A stretch of DNA of 43,533 nucleotides from Thermodesulfobacteriota bacterium (GCA_039028315.1 JBCCIH010000001.1:1-43533); one strand, 5' to 3'; positions 8,465 through 17,017 are shown, numbered from the stretch's first letter. A program made the numbers and translations. Notes: generated from the letters alone by a model not told the origin.

Positions 8465-9646
8465 TTAATCTGAGAATAGCACTAAAACGCCTGTATATGT
8501 GAAAAGATGGTTTTGGCTCTGAATAGGAGCAAATTCAGAATTTCCAAAAAACCCTATAATAGGAATATTGCCTAATGCACTGCTAATGTATGCGGTATCA
8601 ATTCCATGATGGCCGTAAAGCGAAGATCCTCTAGCACAACAGTTAAAATATAGTCCAAAACGATAAGGACTCTCGGAGTTATGATTTAAAGTTATTCTAT
8701 CAAGCATCTGCTTAAGATCTTCTCTTGCCATCTCGGGGTTTCTAAGTGTGAACCCGACAACTTGTCCATCCTTTACATTCTGCGGCACTGCAACATATCC
8801 CGATTTTGGATCAACCCCGATTAAATTCCTTACAAGATACTCGCTGCCTTGTATATCGGCTTGATCCGGGTCTGGAGGAAAAGCTACAAAGACAAGACGA
8901 AGTAGATCCATTGGTTCTTGCAGTATGCCATTTGGTATGCGTTTTTTTAATACCTCAAAAGCCGGCTCCCCATCTAGCTCAGATATAATATTTTTGTTGG
9001 ACCCAGTTATTACACATGGAGGTCCAATTAACTGGCATCCTTGAGTTATATCAACTTTGTATGAGAAATCTCCTTCTAAAAGCATCCCGGAGACGGCGCC
9101 CGAGGCTACGGTATCTTTATAGAACTCAAAGGTATCATTAATTCTAGGATCTTCTGAAGCACTCGCACCAACTATATCGATCTCTCCCATTTTAGATTCA
9201 ATACCTTTAAACAAAAGCTCCGGATGAATATGAAAAGGATCGGGCAGTAGTGTTAAAAGTGAGTTTTTACCATTTGTAGATTTCAATAACTCACCGATCT
9301 CCTCTCCCGCTTTTGTACCACCTGAGCCAAGTTGATAAATGACAAAGGGATTAGATTTGATTGATGAGGACGATACAACTAAAACTACGATGCCGGGCTT
9401 TGCTTCAATCTCAGTCTCGTTTGAAAGAACTCCGATAGCGCTGCATCCAGAAACATTATCCGTCTTTGTAATGTCACAAACTACTCGCAGCATTTCCTGA
9501 TAATTTGCCCTATGCGGGAAAGTGCAAAAAACCATTGCCCAGTCAGCCTTATCCATACAAGCATTTTCCATCGCAAACTTAGCTGCATCTTTAGCCGCTT
9601 GTATGCTCTCTGACTTATCAGAGTATCCGCTGCCGGCCTTAATCAT
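8465..9646 (-). CDS. FIST-domain (sensory N plus C) protein
   Basis: 393 aa. FIST N spans roughly residues 30-215 (WAMVFCTFPHRANYQEML, GCSAIGVLSNETEIEAKPGIVVLVV). FIST C spans about 225-375 and ends with YFNCCARGSSLYGHHGIDTAYI and IIGFFGNSEFAPI. The RGSSLYG and GFFGNSEFAP signatures are typical. FIST domains are predicted small-molecule sensors, usually linked to signalling modules; this one stands alone with no kinase, cyclase or methyl-accepting partner nearby. AGGATAG precedes the ATG at 9646. Confidence 0.88.
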   Translation of the reverse strand: MIKAGSGYSDKSESIQAAKDAAKFAMENACMDKADWAMVFCTFPHRANYQEMLRVVCDITKTDNVSGCSAIGVLSNETEIEAKPGIVVLVVSSSSIKSNPFVIYQLGSGGTKAGEEIGELLKSTNGKNSLLTLLPDPFHIHPELLFKGIESKMGEIDIVGASASEDPRINDTFEFYKDTVASGAVSGMLLEGDFSYKVDITQGCQLIGPPCVITGSNKNIISELDGEPAFEVLKKRIPNGILQEPMDLLRLVFVAFPPDPDQADIQGSEYLVRNLIGVDPKSGYVAVPQNVKDGQVVGFTLRNPEMAREDLKQMLDRITLNHNSESPYRFGLYFNCCARGSSLYGHHGIDTAYISSALGNIPIIGFFGNSEFAPIQSQNHLFTYTGVLVLFSD

Positions 9647-9701
9647 TTTCTATCCTAGGGGCTTTCATTGAAGCATAAAAATACGCGTCAATATAAAAAT
9701 A

Positions 9702-10130
9702 TCAATTTCCCCAAGATATTATTTTATTTGGCGTAATTTTTATTACGGGGAGCCCTAATTGCATAAGGCCCATCTTTGAGTATTGCTCATATTTACCACA
9801 AAGAGCTTTGATAGAGTTATTATATTCCTCGCCCTCGATGAGCACTTCGGCAGTGCCTTGAACAATAATGTAATAAAGTTCAGTCCAGTCGTCAGAATAT
9901 TTATCAACAATGAAAGAAACTCTAGGGTTATTCTCTATATTTCTTAGTCTTTTGAGTTTTTTTATTTCTTTTGTTTTAGGTTTAGCGTCTATTGGTGAAT
10001 ATATAAATTCCCCTTTATAAACAAAACATATTGGCACTGTAAGAGGTATTCCTGCCTCATCAACACTTGCCAATCTGGCAATATTATGAGAATTAATAAT
10101 TTCTGTATAATTTATTGTGGATGAACTAAT
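9702..10130 (-). CDS. Pyridoxamine 5'-phosphate oxidase-fold (PPOX class) protein, probable non-canonical start
   Basis: The split-barrel flavin/F420-binding pattern is clear: IPLTVPICFVYKGEFIYSPIDAKPK, then RLRNIENNPRVSFIVDKYSDDWTELYYIIVQGTAEVL. It resembles the small F420- or flavin-dependent PPOX family, usually about 135-145 aa. The first conventional start in frame is TTG at 10073, which would cut through the first strand (ARLASVDEAG). The frame is open further upstream with no ATG, GTG or TTG. An ATT at 10130 sits 9 bases after AGGAG and would give 142 aa, the family's usual length. I favour that start; TTG at 10073 (123 aa) or a frameshift upstream are the alternatives. Confidence 0.72.
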   Translation of the reverse strand: MSSSTINYTEIINSHNIARLASVDEAGIPLTVPICFVYKGEFIYSPIDAKPKTKEIKKLKRLRNIENNPRVSFIVDKYSDDWTELYYIIVQGTAEVLIEGEEYNNSIKALCGKYEQYSKMGLMQLGLPVIKITPNKIISWGN

Positions 10131-10230
10131 TTTCGTTAGCTCCTGTATATATCTTGAATTATGATCTATGTCTTTTATAATACCTTGTTTTTATTTAGGG
10201 TGATTTTGTAATTTTTGGTCAAGAGAGAAA

Positions 10231-11181
10231 ATGGAAAACGCAAAGATTTTCTGCGGAACTTCTAATGCGTCTTTGGCGCAGGCTATTTGCAAGTACCTAG
10301 ATGTTCCGCTCGGGAAAGCTGAAATAAGAAGGTTTAGCGATGGGGAACTTTCTACCGAAATTTCTGAGAGTGTTCGGGGGTCGCACGTTTTTGTAATACA
10401 GTCTACGTGTCCTCCTACAAATGAACATATCATGGAACTTTTAATCTTAACTGATGCTCTTAAAAGAGCTTCTGCTGGATCTGTTACAGCCGTTATACCT
10501 TATTATGGTTATGCAAGGCAGGACAGGAAAGTTAAGCCAAGAGCACCAATTTCTGCAAAGCTTGTTGCAGACCTCATAACAACCTCTGGAATTGGCCGCC
10601 TTGTCACAGTTGATCTGCATGCAGGACAAATCCAGGGCTTTTTTAATATTCCCGTAGACCACGTCTATGCAGCGCCCGTGTTACTTAAACACATAAAGGA
10701 AAATATGAACAATGAAGATCTTGTAATCGTGTCTCCAGATGCAGGTGGGATGGAGCGGGCAAGATCATTTGCCAAAGCGCTTAATGCAGGACTAGCGATG
10801 ACTGATAAGAGAAGGCCGAATCCTAATCAAGCTGAAATAATGAATGTAATAGGAGATGTTGAAGGAAAATCTGTTGTCCTGTTTGATGATTTAGTAGACA
10901 CCGCGGGTACTGCAATACAAGCGGCCAAAGCTCTACTCAATCATGGCGCCAAGAGTGCTTCACTGTGTGTTACACATGGAGTGCTTTCCGGCAACGCAGT
11001 AGAGAGGATAATAGAATCAGACCTTGATGAAGTTATAATTACAGATACTATACCCCCCAGTCAGGAAATGTTAGATTGTGAGAAATTTAAAGTACTCACG
11101 ATTGCGGATCTTTTAGGGGAGTCAATTAAAAGAATAACAACTGGAGTATCCATAAGCAGTCTTTTTGACTATGTGAATTAG
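10231..11181 (+). CDS. prs: Ribose-phosphate pyrophosphokinase (PRPP synthetase)
   Basis: 316 aa, standard length for class I PRPP synthetase, which makes PRPP from ribose 5-phosphate and ATP for purine, pyrimidine, His, Trp and NAD synthesis. Visible motifs are FSDGELSTEISESVRG, the flexible-loop region YYGYARQDRKVKPRAPISAK, DLHAGQIQGFF and the PRPP-binding loop VVLFDDLVDTAGTA. It opens a prs-rplY-pth run, a common bacterial order, with rplY starting 21 bases downstream. Confidence 0.98.
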   Translation: MENAKIFCGTSNASLAQAICKYLDVPLGKAEIRRFSDGELSTEISESVRGSHVFVIQSTCPPTNEHIMELLILTDALKRASAGSVTAVIPYYGYARQDRKVKPRAPISAKLVADLITTSGIGRLVTVDLHAGQIQGFFNIPVDHVYAAPVLLKHIKENMNNEDLVIVSPDAGGMERARSFAKALNAGLAMTDKRRPNPNQAEIMNVIGDVEGKSVVLFDDLVDTAGTAIQAAKALLNHGAKSASLCVTHGVLSGNAVERIIESDLDEVIITDTIPPSQEMLDCEKFKVLTIADLLGESIKRITTGVSISSLFDYVN

Positions 11182-11202
11182 GGTACATGGAAGGAGCTTA
11201 AA

Positions 11203-11874
11203 ATGGCACAGAGCACATTAACAGTATTGAAAAGAAAAAGAATGGGAAAAAGCGGGGCTAGAGAAATAAGAAAAGAAGGCAATGTTCCTGCTGTACTATA
11301 CGGAAAAGGCACTGAGCCTATATCACTCGTCATAAATCCATCGGAGCTTAAAACCGCGCTTTCAACTGAAGCAGGCGAAAACACTCTTTTAGAGATAAAG
11401 CTAAAAGAGGGAGAAGCTAAAATTCCTAAGTTATCACTACTTAGAGAAATCCAATACGACTACTTAACCAACAAACCGATTCACTTTGATTTTCAAGCTT
11501 TAGACATGAAAGAAAAGATCACTGTAGATGTCCCTGTTAATGTAGAAGGCAGGGCTATCGGAGTTAAAAACGGCGGTATTTTAGAGGAAGTCCACAGGGT
11601 AATCAGCGTTGAGTGCCTCCCTACGAATATCCCAAATTCATTTACTATAGATATAACTGAGCTGGACATAGGTCATTCTATCCATGTTAGTGCTTTAGAG
11701 GTAGAAGATGACGTTACAATACTTTTGGATCTGGAAGATACTATTGTTACAATTCTAGCTCCTAAGGTTGAGGAAGAACCTGTTGCTGAAGAAGAAGTTG
11801 AGGGCGAAGAAGGTGCAGAAGGCGAAGAAGCTACAGAAGAAACTAAAGAAGAAGGTAGCGAAGAGGGTAGTTAA
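11203..11874 (+). CDS. rplY: 50S ribosomal protein L25 (CTC/TL5 form)
   Basis: 223 aa. The L25 5S-rRNA-binding domain (about 1-95: KRKRMGKSGAREIRKEGNVPAVLYGKG) is followed by the CTC-type beta domain (about 96-188, PVNVEGRAIGVKNGGILEEVHRVI). The final 35 residues are almost entirely Glu/Gly/Ala/Thr, an acidic disordered tail. SD GGAG is placed before ATG 11203. It lies between prs and pth, the conserved neighbourhood. Confidence 0.96.
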   Translation: MAQSTLTVLKRKRMGKSGAREIRKEGNVPAVLYGKGTEPISLVINPSELKTALSTEAGENTLLEIKLKEGEAKIPKLSLLREIQYDYLTNKPIHFDFQALDMKEKITVDVPVNVEGRAIGVKNGGILEEVHRVISVECLPTNIPNSFTIDITELDIGHSIHVSALEVEDDVTILLDLEDTIVTILAPKVEEEPVAEEEVEGEEGAEGEEATEETKEEGSEEGS

Positions 11875-11879
11875 CCCTA

Positions 11880-12482
11880 ATGATATTAATCGTTGGACTT
11901 GGGAACCCTGGAAAGAAGTACACAGAGACCAAACACAATGTTGGTTTTTTAGTATTAGATGAATTAGGAAAAAGGGTTGGAGTTGATATTGGGAAGGAAA
12001 AGTTTTTAAGTTTATGCGGTGAGGGTTTTGTAGAAGACAAAAAAATTCTATTGATAAAGCCGCAAACTTTTATGAACCGCAGCGGGGATGCGGTAATAAG
12101 TGCTTCGAATTTTTATAAGATTTCCCCAAAAGAGATTATTGTGGTACATGATGAAATGGACATTTCGCTTGGCAGAATAATGATAAAACCAGGCGGGGGA
12201 AGCGCCGGGAATAATGGGATAAAATCTATTATTTCAAATCTTGGTACTAAAGACTTTATAAGGGTTAGAATAGGCATTGGAAAACCTTCTAATAAAGAAC
12301 AAGGCGCAAATCATGTGCTATCGAGTTTTAGTAAAAGTGAGTCTGAAAGGATAGAAGATACAATTATGACAGCTAGTGATGCAGTATTAGAAATAATTAA
12401 TAATGGTCTTCAAAGCGCTATGAATAAATACAACGTAAAAACTAGAAATAACGAAAACATAGAACAAACAAGTTCTCATTAA
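11880..12482 (+). CDS. pth: Peptidyl-tRNA hydrolase
   Basis: 200 aa, class I Pth, which frees tRNA from stalled peptidyl-tRNA. GLGNPGKKY (catalytic Asn in GNPG) and TKHNVGF (catalytic His) are at the N-terminus. KPQTFMNRSGDAV, VVHDEMDISLG and GGSAGNNGIKSI follow in order. It starts 5 bases after rplY and is followed by hppA after 18 bases with a strong SD. Confidence 0.97.
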   Translation: MILIVGLGNPGKKYTETKHNVGFLVLDELGKRVGVDIGKEKFLSLCGEGFVEDKKILLIKPQTFMNRSGDAVISASNFYKISPKEIIVVHDEMDISLGRIMIKPGGGSAGNNGIKSIISNLGTKDFIRVRIGIGKPSNKEQGANHVLSSFSKSESERIEDTIMTASDAVLEIINNGLQSAMNKYNVKTRNNENIEQTSSH

Positions 12483-12500
12483 TTAAAGGAGGTAAGTAAA

Positions 12501-14543
12501 ATGGGAGAAGTAATAGCAGCCCTGTTTGGGCTAGTCTTAGGTGTAATTGTCTTAGGATATGCCTATCTCGTATACCGCGAGATTAAAGCTCTTGATGAAG
12601 GCAATGACACAATGAAGGAAATCTCTTCCGCAATTCACGACGGAGCGATGGTCTTCTTAAATCGAGAATACAGGATAATAGGGATATTTGTCGTTATAGT
12701 CTTTATACTTCTTGGAATTTTCATTGGCTGGAAAGCGGCGATCGCATATATTGGCGGTGCTATTTGCTCTATTCTTGCTGGATTCTTTGGAATGAAATCA
12801 GCAACAAAAGCAAACGTTAGAACTGCTCAGGCCGCAGCCACTGAAGGACAAGGCAAAGCCCTATCAGTTGCATTTAAAGGCGGAAACGTAATGGGATTAT
12901 CCGTTGCGGGATTAGGACTTTTAGGACTCTCAGTAGCCTTTACATTTGGTATCGGGCTTCCCGATAATCCTGGTGACCCTTCAGCACTCGCATTATTTGC
13001 TCAAAATTTTGGTGAAGTAATCGGTGGATTTGCAATGGGTGCAAGTACAGTTGCACTATTCGCAAGAATCGGCGGAGGTATCTTTACGAAGGCCGCTGAT
13101 GTTGGAGCCGACTTAGTTGGTAAAGTAGAAGCCGGTATCCCAGAGGATGACCCCCGTAACCCTGCCACAATCGCAGACAACGTTGGAGATAACGTAGGAG
13201 ACGTTGCCGGTATGGGTGCTGACCTTTTTGAATCATATGTCGGCGCTGTTATCGCAACAATGGTTATTGCAGCAGGAATGGGCGGAAATGAAATTGCACT
13301 TATGTCTATCCCGATAATTCTTATCGCTGTAGGTAGCTTCTCATCAATCATTGGCTCGAAAAGCGTAGAGTGGATGAAGAACCTAGAGCCGCAGCTGGTA
13401 CTTAGACGAGCCACATTCTATGCTGGTGGAATTTATCTTGGACTCTCGCTTATCATTCTTCTAATCGTAGGACTAGTAGATGGTATAGGCGGCTACATAA
13501 TTTGGATATGGTTAGCTGCAGTCTTGGGACTTTTGGCTGGTATTGCAATTGGGCTATTAACTGAATATTACACGTCCGGATCTCCGGTTAAAAAAATTGC
13601 AGAAGCATCTCAAACCGGTGTTGCTACCAATATTATTGAGGGACTTGCAGTTGGTATGGTAAGTACGACAGCTCCAGTGATTGTAATCGCAATTGCTATC
13701 GGCGTATCATATGCGTTTGCCGGACTTTACGGAATAGGAATCGCAGCTGTAAGTATGCTAGCAACAATCGGTATCACCATGTCTGTTGATGCATACGGCC
13801 CTGTAGCAGATAACGCAGGCGGTATTGCTGAGATGTCTGAGCTTGGAGAAGATGTAAGAAAAATAACAGATAAACTTGACTCACTTGGAAACACTACTGC
13901 TGCTATAGGAAAAGGATTTGCAATTGGCTCAGCTGCACTAGCTGCTCTTGCTCTATTTGCAGCATTCACTAAAGCAGTTGGTCTAGAATCAATTGACCTA
14001 ACCCGAAGCAACGTTGTTACTGGTATGCTGCTTGGCGGCACCTTGCCGTTTCTACTCGGCGCCCTAACAATGGGAGCTGTTGGAAGATCGGCACAGAAAA
14101 TGGTAGAAGAGGTTAGAAGACAGTTTAGAGAAATCTCAGGACTACTCGAAGGTGAGGCAAAACCTGATTACGCCAGATGCGTATCAATCAGTACAGATGC
14201 TTCTCTTAGAGAAATGATCATTCCTGGGATAATTGCTGTTGTAGCCCCAATTGTTATAGGGCTTATTCTTGGCGCTGAAGGACTAGGCGGATTCCTAGCA
14301 GGAGCTATCGTATCAGGTGTTATGTTAGCACTTATGATGGCAAACTCCGGAGGAGCTTGGGACAACGCTAAGAAATATATTGAAGAAGGCAACCTAGGTG
14401 GAAAAGGATCTGACGCTCACCACGCAGCAGTTGTAGGTGACACAATTGGTGATCCGTTCAAGGATACTTCAGGACCTGCAATGAACATTTTAATTAAACT
14501 TATGTCAATTGTATCACTAGTGGTTGCACCACTACTTATTTGA
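12501..14543 (+). CDS. hppA: Membrane-bound, K+-dependent-type pyrophosphatase (H+ or Na+ pump)
   Basis: 680 aa with about 16 predicted membrane segments; it couples pyrophosphate hydrolysis to ion pumping. Catalytic motifs include DVGADLVGKVEAGIPEDDPRN, IADNVGDNVGDVAGMGADLFES, SVDAYGPVADNAGGIAEM and the C-terminal HHAAVVGDTIGDPFKDTSGP. In GNTTAAIGKG residue 467 is Ala, not Lys. Known biochemistry of the family ties Ala at this site to K+ dependence and Lys to K+ independence. K+-dependent members include both Na+ and H+ pumps, so the ion is unresolved. AGGAGGT gives very strong initiation. A terminator follows the gene. Confidence 0.97.
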   Translation: MGEVIAALFGLVLGVIVLGYAYLVYREIKALDEGNDTMKEISSAIHDGAMVFLNREYRIIGIFVVIVFILLGIFIGWKAAIAYIGGAICSILAGFFGMKSATKANVRTAQAAATEGQGKALSVAFKGGNVMGLSVAGLGLLGLSVAFTFGIGLPDNPGDPSALALFAQNFGEVIGGFAMGASTVALFARIGGGIFTKAADVGADLVGKVEAGIPEDDPRNPATIADNVGDNVGDVAGMGADLFESYVGAVIATMVIAAGMGGNEIALMSIPIILIAVGSFSSIIGSKSVEWMKNLEPQLVLRRATFYAGGIYLGLSLIILLIVGLVDGIGGYIIWIWLAAVLGLLAGIAIGLLTEYYTSGSPVKKIAEASQTGVATNIIEGLAVGMVSTTAPVIVIAIAIGVSYAFAGLYGIGIAAVSMLATIGITMSVDAYGPVADNAGGIAEMSELGEDVRKITDKLDSLGNTTAAIGKGFAIGSAALAALALFAAFTKAVGLESIDLTRSNVVTGMLLGGTLPFLLGALTMGAVGRSAQKMVEEVRRQFREISGLLEGEAKPDYARCVSISTDASLREMIIPGIIAVVAPIVIGLILGAEGLGGFLAGAIVSGVMLALMMANSGGAWDNAKKYIEEGNLGGKGSDAHHAAVVGDTIGDPFKDTSGPAMNILIKLMSIVSLVVAPLLI

Positions 14544-14553
14544 TGAAAACAAC

Positions 14554-14585
14554 TAAAGGATGCGGCCCAAAGGCTGCATCCTTTA
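14554..14585 (+). terminator. Intrinsic-type hairpin after hppA
   Basis: A 14-bp stem (TAAAGGATGCGGCC against GGCTGCATCCTTTA, with one G-T wobble) closes a CAAA loop at 14568-14571. The stem is very stable, but only a weak T-rich tract follows. Confidence 0.7.
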
Positions 14586-14593
14586 AATTAGTG

Positions 14594-14621
14594 TTAACAA
14601 ACCGGTAAATCCGGGTAAAAT
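14594..14621 (+). promoter_or_regulatory. Possible promoter of the rpsF-rpsR-rplI operon
   Basis: TTAACA at 14594-14599 and TAAAAT at 14616-14621 with a 16-base spacer lie just after the hppA terminator. Transcription would start shortly upstream of the leader structure at 14641. Confidence 0.4.
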
Positions 14622-14640
14622 ATTTGAAGAGTAAAATAAT

Positions 14641-14695
14641 CTGTCGCTCTGATAAATGCCAAATACTACGATCAGGGCCCAAACGACCGAGACAG
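14641..14695 (+). promoter_or_regulatory. S6:S18-binding autoregulatory mRNA leader
   Basis: P1 is CTGTC (14641-14645) paired with GACAG (14691-14695). P2 is CTCTGAT (14647-14653) paired with ATCAGGG (14671-14677). The 3' side of the internal bulge is long and ends in a CCG (14687-14689) just before P1. This arrangement, with an asymmetric bulge carrying CCG, matches the known S6:S18 leader motif that mimics the 16S rRNA site. The 3' strand of P1 overlaps the rpsF Shine-Dalgarno AGGAGG (14694-14699), so binding could block initiation. Confidence 0.62.
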
Positions 14696-14708
14696 GAGGT
14701 AGTACAAA

Positions 14709-15161
14709 ATGGCAGTTACGCCGAACTATTATGAAACGCTTTATCTAACCAGACCTGATTTATCCGAAGAGGACCTGGGCAAAATCCAACAAAAACTTCT
14801 AGATTCAATTTCAGCAAACGAAGGTGAAATTGTAAGGGATGAAAAGTGGGCTGAAAGAGACTTAGCATACGAAATTCAGGACCATAAAAGGGGTATTTAC
14901 TACATACTTGTATTCAAGGCTCTACCAAATGCAAGCAGAGAAGTAGAAAATCACCTAAAGTTCTACAATACTGACGTTCTTAGATTCATGACATTAAAAA
15001 TTTCAGAGGAAGCTGCGAACAAACATAAGCCTCAGGAGAAGCAAGAAAAAGCTACAGAGCCTGCTCCTACTCCACCTACGCCACCTACAGCTCCAACAGC
15101 AAGTGCGGAACCAACACCACAGGCAGCTGACACACCAGAAGAAGAAGGAGGAACAAACTAA
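14709..15161 (+). CDS. rpsF: 30S ribosomal protein S6
   Basis: 150 aa. The S6 fold covers residues 1-105 (YYETLYLTRPDLSEED, RDLAYEIQDHKRGIYYILVFKA, LRFMTLKI). After it comes a Pro/Thr/Ala-rich then acidic tail of about 40 residues, longer than in typical S6. Strong SD AGGAGG lies 9 bases before the ATG. The stop overlaps the rpsR start by one base (TAATG), indicating translational coupling. No ssb gene sits between rpsF and rpsR, unlike in many bacteria. Confidence 0.97.
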   Translation: MAVTPNYYETLYLTRPDLSEEDLGKIQQKLLDSISANEGEIVRDEKWAERDLAYEIQDHKRGIYYILVFKALPNASREVENHLKFYNTDVLRFMTLKISEEAANKHKPQEKQEKATEPAPTPPTPPTAPTASAEPTPQAADTPEEEGGTN

Positions 15162-15397
15162 TGGATTCAAGAAGAGACAGAAGATATTTTTCTAAACCGA
15201 AGGTTTGTAGATTTTGTACAGAATCTATAGAGATGGATTATAAAGATGTAGATATGCTAGCTAGATACATAACAGATAGGAAAAAAATAGTTCCGAAAAG
15301 AAATTCAGGTCTTTGTGCTTATTGTCAAAGACAGCTTGCTACAACAATTAAAAGAGCAAGGTTTATGGCACTTCTGCCTTACACAGTGCTTCATTAA
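15161..15397 (+). CDS. rpsR: 30S ribosomal protein S18
   Basis: 78 aa. It starts in the TAATG overlap with rpsF. It keeps the two Cys pairs of the zinc-ribbon form (VCRFC near 16-19 and LCAYC near 51-54) and the S18 core DVDMLARYITDRKKIVPKR and RQLATTIKRARFMALLPY. S18 pairs with S6 on the small subunit platform. The zinc-type (C+) form fits a lineage with no evident need to spare zinc here. Confidence 0.97.
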   Translation: MDSRRDRRYFSKPKVCRFCTESIEMDYKDVDMLARYITDRKKIVPKRNSGLCAYCQRQLATTIKRARFMALLPYTVLH

Positions 15398-15455
15398 GGT
15401 GTAATAGCAAGAGAATAGGATTAATTAAAAGATATAAGTCGGAGGTCTAAATACA

Positions 15456-16106
15456 ATGAGGGTTATACTAACTACAGATGTCGACTCAGTTGGTAAAATG
15501 GGTGAAATCAAAGAAGTTAAAAGCGGAATGGCAAGGAATTTTCTAATTCCACAAAAATTAGCTATAAGAGCAACTCCTGGAAACATTAAAGTTTGGGAGC
15601 AAAAAAGTAAGATTATTCAAAAAAGAGAAGAAACGCTTAGAACTGAGGCTCAGGGATTTGCTTCAAATCTCGATGGAGCTAGCGTTAGCACAATAGTAAA
15701 AGTTGGTGAGGAAAACAAGATGTTTGGCTCTGTGACCTCCCAAAATATTTCAGATCTCCTTGCTGAACAGGGATTTGAAGTCTCAAGAAAGAGCATCGAT
15801 CTTGGAAGCCCGATTAAAGAGCTTGGTGTTCATGAGCTTAAAGTAAAACTCTATCAGGAAGTACATGCCACTATAACTGTTGACGTTCAAGGTGAAGACG
15901 CTGACGGTAACATTGTAGAGTTAATTGAGGAGCCGGAAGCTCCTGTTGAAGAACAGGCAGTAGAAGAGCAGGAAGCTCAGAACGAAGAAATCGAAGCTAG
16001 CGAAGAAGTTGAAGCCGCATCAGAACCTGAGGCACAAGAAGAAGCCGAAGAATCTCCAGAGGAAGCGGCTGAGGAAGAAGAGCAGGAAGAAGCACCTAAA
16101 GAATAA
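15456..16106 (+). CDS. rplI: 50S ribosomal protein L9 with acidic C-terminal tail
   Basis: 216 aa, against about 150 for typical L9. The N domain (MRVILTTDVDSVGKMGEIKEVKSGMARNFLIP) and the C domain (KMFGSVTSQNISDLL, KELGVHELKVKLYQEVHATI) are complete by residue 148. The remaining 65 or so residues are nearly all Glu, Ala, Gln and Pro. SD GGAGGT precedes the ATG. The downstream gene is convergent, only 2 bases away, with no clear terminator between. Confidence 0.96.
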   Translation: MRVILTTDVDSVGKMGEIKEVKSGMARNFLIPQKLAIRATPGNIKVWEQKSKIIQKREETLRTEAQGFASNLDGASVSTIVKVGEENKMFGSVTSQNISDLLAEQGFEVSRKSIDLGSPIKELGVHELKVKLYQEVHATITVDVQGEDADGNIVELIEEPEAPVEEQAVEEQEAQNEEIEASEEVEAASEPEAQEEAEESPEEAAEEEEQEEAPKE

Positions 16107-16108
16107 TC

Positions 16109-16942
16109 TTACTGCGATCCAAGCTGAAGCATTTCTTCTAACTCAACTTTTTTATAACCCAAAGGCGCCTCGAATTCGGCACTATCTATATTTTTATTTG
16201 ACACCTTAGCAGTATTTTCCACAATTGCGTTTCCGTATTTTGGATAGTCAATTATTTTCATTGGAAAACCTGATTTAAATACCTCTATATAAGCTTTTTC
16301 TATTTCATCAGATGAGTTGTTATTTGTAAGAAAATTATGCTCAATCTGAGTAAGTTCGCTTAGATATTTACTCATTTTATTCAGATCTAGTTCATTAGCG
16401 AATCGCTCATCGGAAGTAACCCATAGCTCTTCGTATAGTTGTCCGTCTTTATATATTTCATATTTTGCCGATTCATATCCTGCTACCTTGCTTGTGTCAC
16501 CGGTTCTTTTAACAGTTATTTCAGAAGAGCCCGGGTTGTTAGCGGGCATGTTTATACCCTGTCTTTTCATCATTGCCTCTGCTTGTGCTCTTTTATTTGG
16601 AGGGAGCTCTGAGAGCTGCTCGCGCATCGCAGATTCCATTTTCTTTGCATACTGTTTGTAGTAGTCAAAATAGTCCTCTGCTTTAGTTGTTGAATAAGTT
16701 CTCGATACATTATCTACTTGAATCATCTGCCCAGAATTAAGATCAAATATAGCGTAAAACTGACCCTGCTCGTCAAAGAACTTCATCTTGTTTTCTTGTA
16801 TGTATATAGTTGCTTTAACTCTTTGAGAGTTATTTTGTTCATATTTCTCCCTTTCAACTATAAGCCCCGCAAAAGATTGATTTGAAGCAAATAATACAAA
16901 TACTAAAATTAAAATCAGTGACTTAATGAAACCAGCCATCAA
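16109..16942 (-). CDS. Secreted DUF4412-like protein
   Basis: 277 aa with a Sec signal peptide (about 1-25, hydrophobic FIKSLILILVFVLFA, cleavage near SFAG). The mature part looks like a beta-rich LolA-like/DUF4412 protein: REKYEQNNSQRVKATIYIQENKMKFFDEQGQFYAIFDLNSGQMIQVD resembles families that test for bound lipid or metal in the periplasm. Function is unknown. The initiation site is MMAG with GGAGGT close upstream. The gene is divergent from thi4, with 195 bases between containing a 9-1-9 palindrome. Confidence 0.68.
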   Translation of the reverse strand: MMAGFIKSLILILVFVLFASNQSFAGLIVEREKYEQNNSQRVKATIYIQENKMKFFDEQGQFYAIFDLNSGQMIQVDNVSRTYSTTKAEDYFDYYKQYAKKMESAMREQLSELPPNKRAQAEAMMKRQGINMPANNPGSSEITVKRTGDTSKVAGYESAKYEIYKDGQLYEELWVTSDERFANELDLNKMSKYLSELTQIEHNFLTNNNSSDEIEKAYIEVFKSGFPMKIIDYPKYGNAIVENTAKVSNKNIDSAEFEAPLGYKKVELEEMLQLGSQ

Positions 16943-16998
16943 TGTACCTCCGTGACAATAGGGGATTGAATGAAAATTTAGGATGGGTAATAAAATAA

Positions 16999-17017
16999 CT
17001 TATAAACTGTTTATAAG
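16999..17017. promoter_or_regulatory. Perfect 9-1-9 palindrome in the divergent intergenic region
   Basis: CTTATAAAC, one T, then GTTTATAAG. The A+T-rich symmetric site lies between the start of the DUF4412-like gene and thi4 and has operator-like geometry. No regulator is adjacent. Confidence 0.5.

Noticed and set aside
11768..11962. 64-codon Lys-rich frame inside the rplY tail
   Set aside because: Out-of-frame shadow of the acidic repeat codons (GAA read as AAG/AAA).
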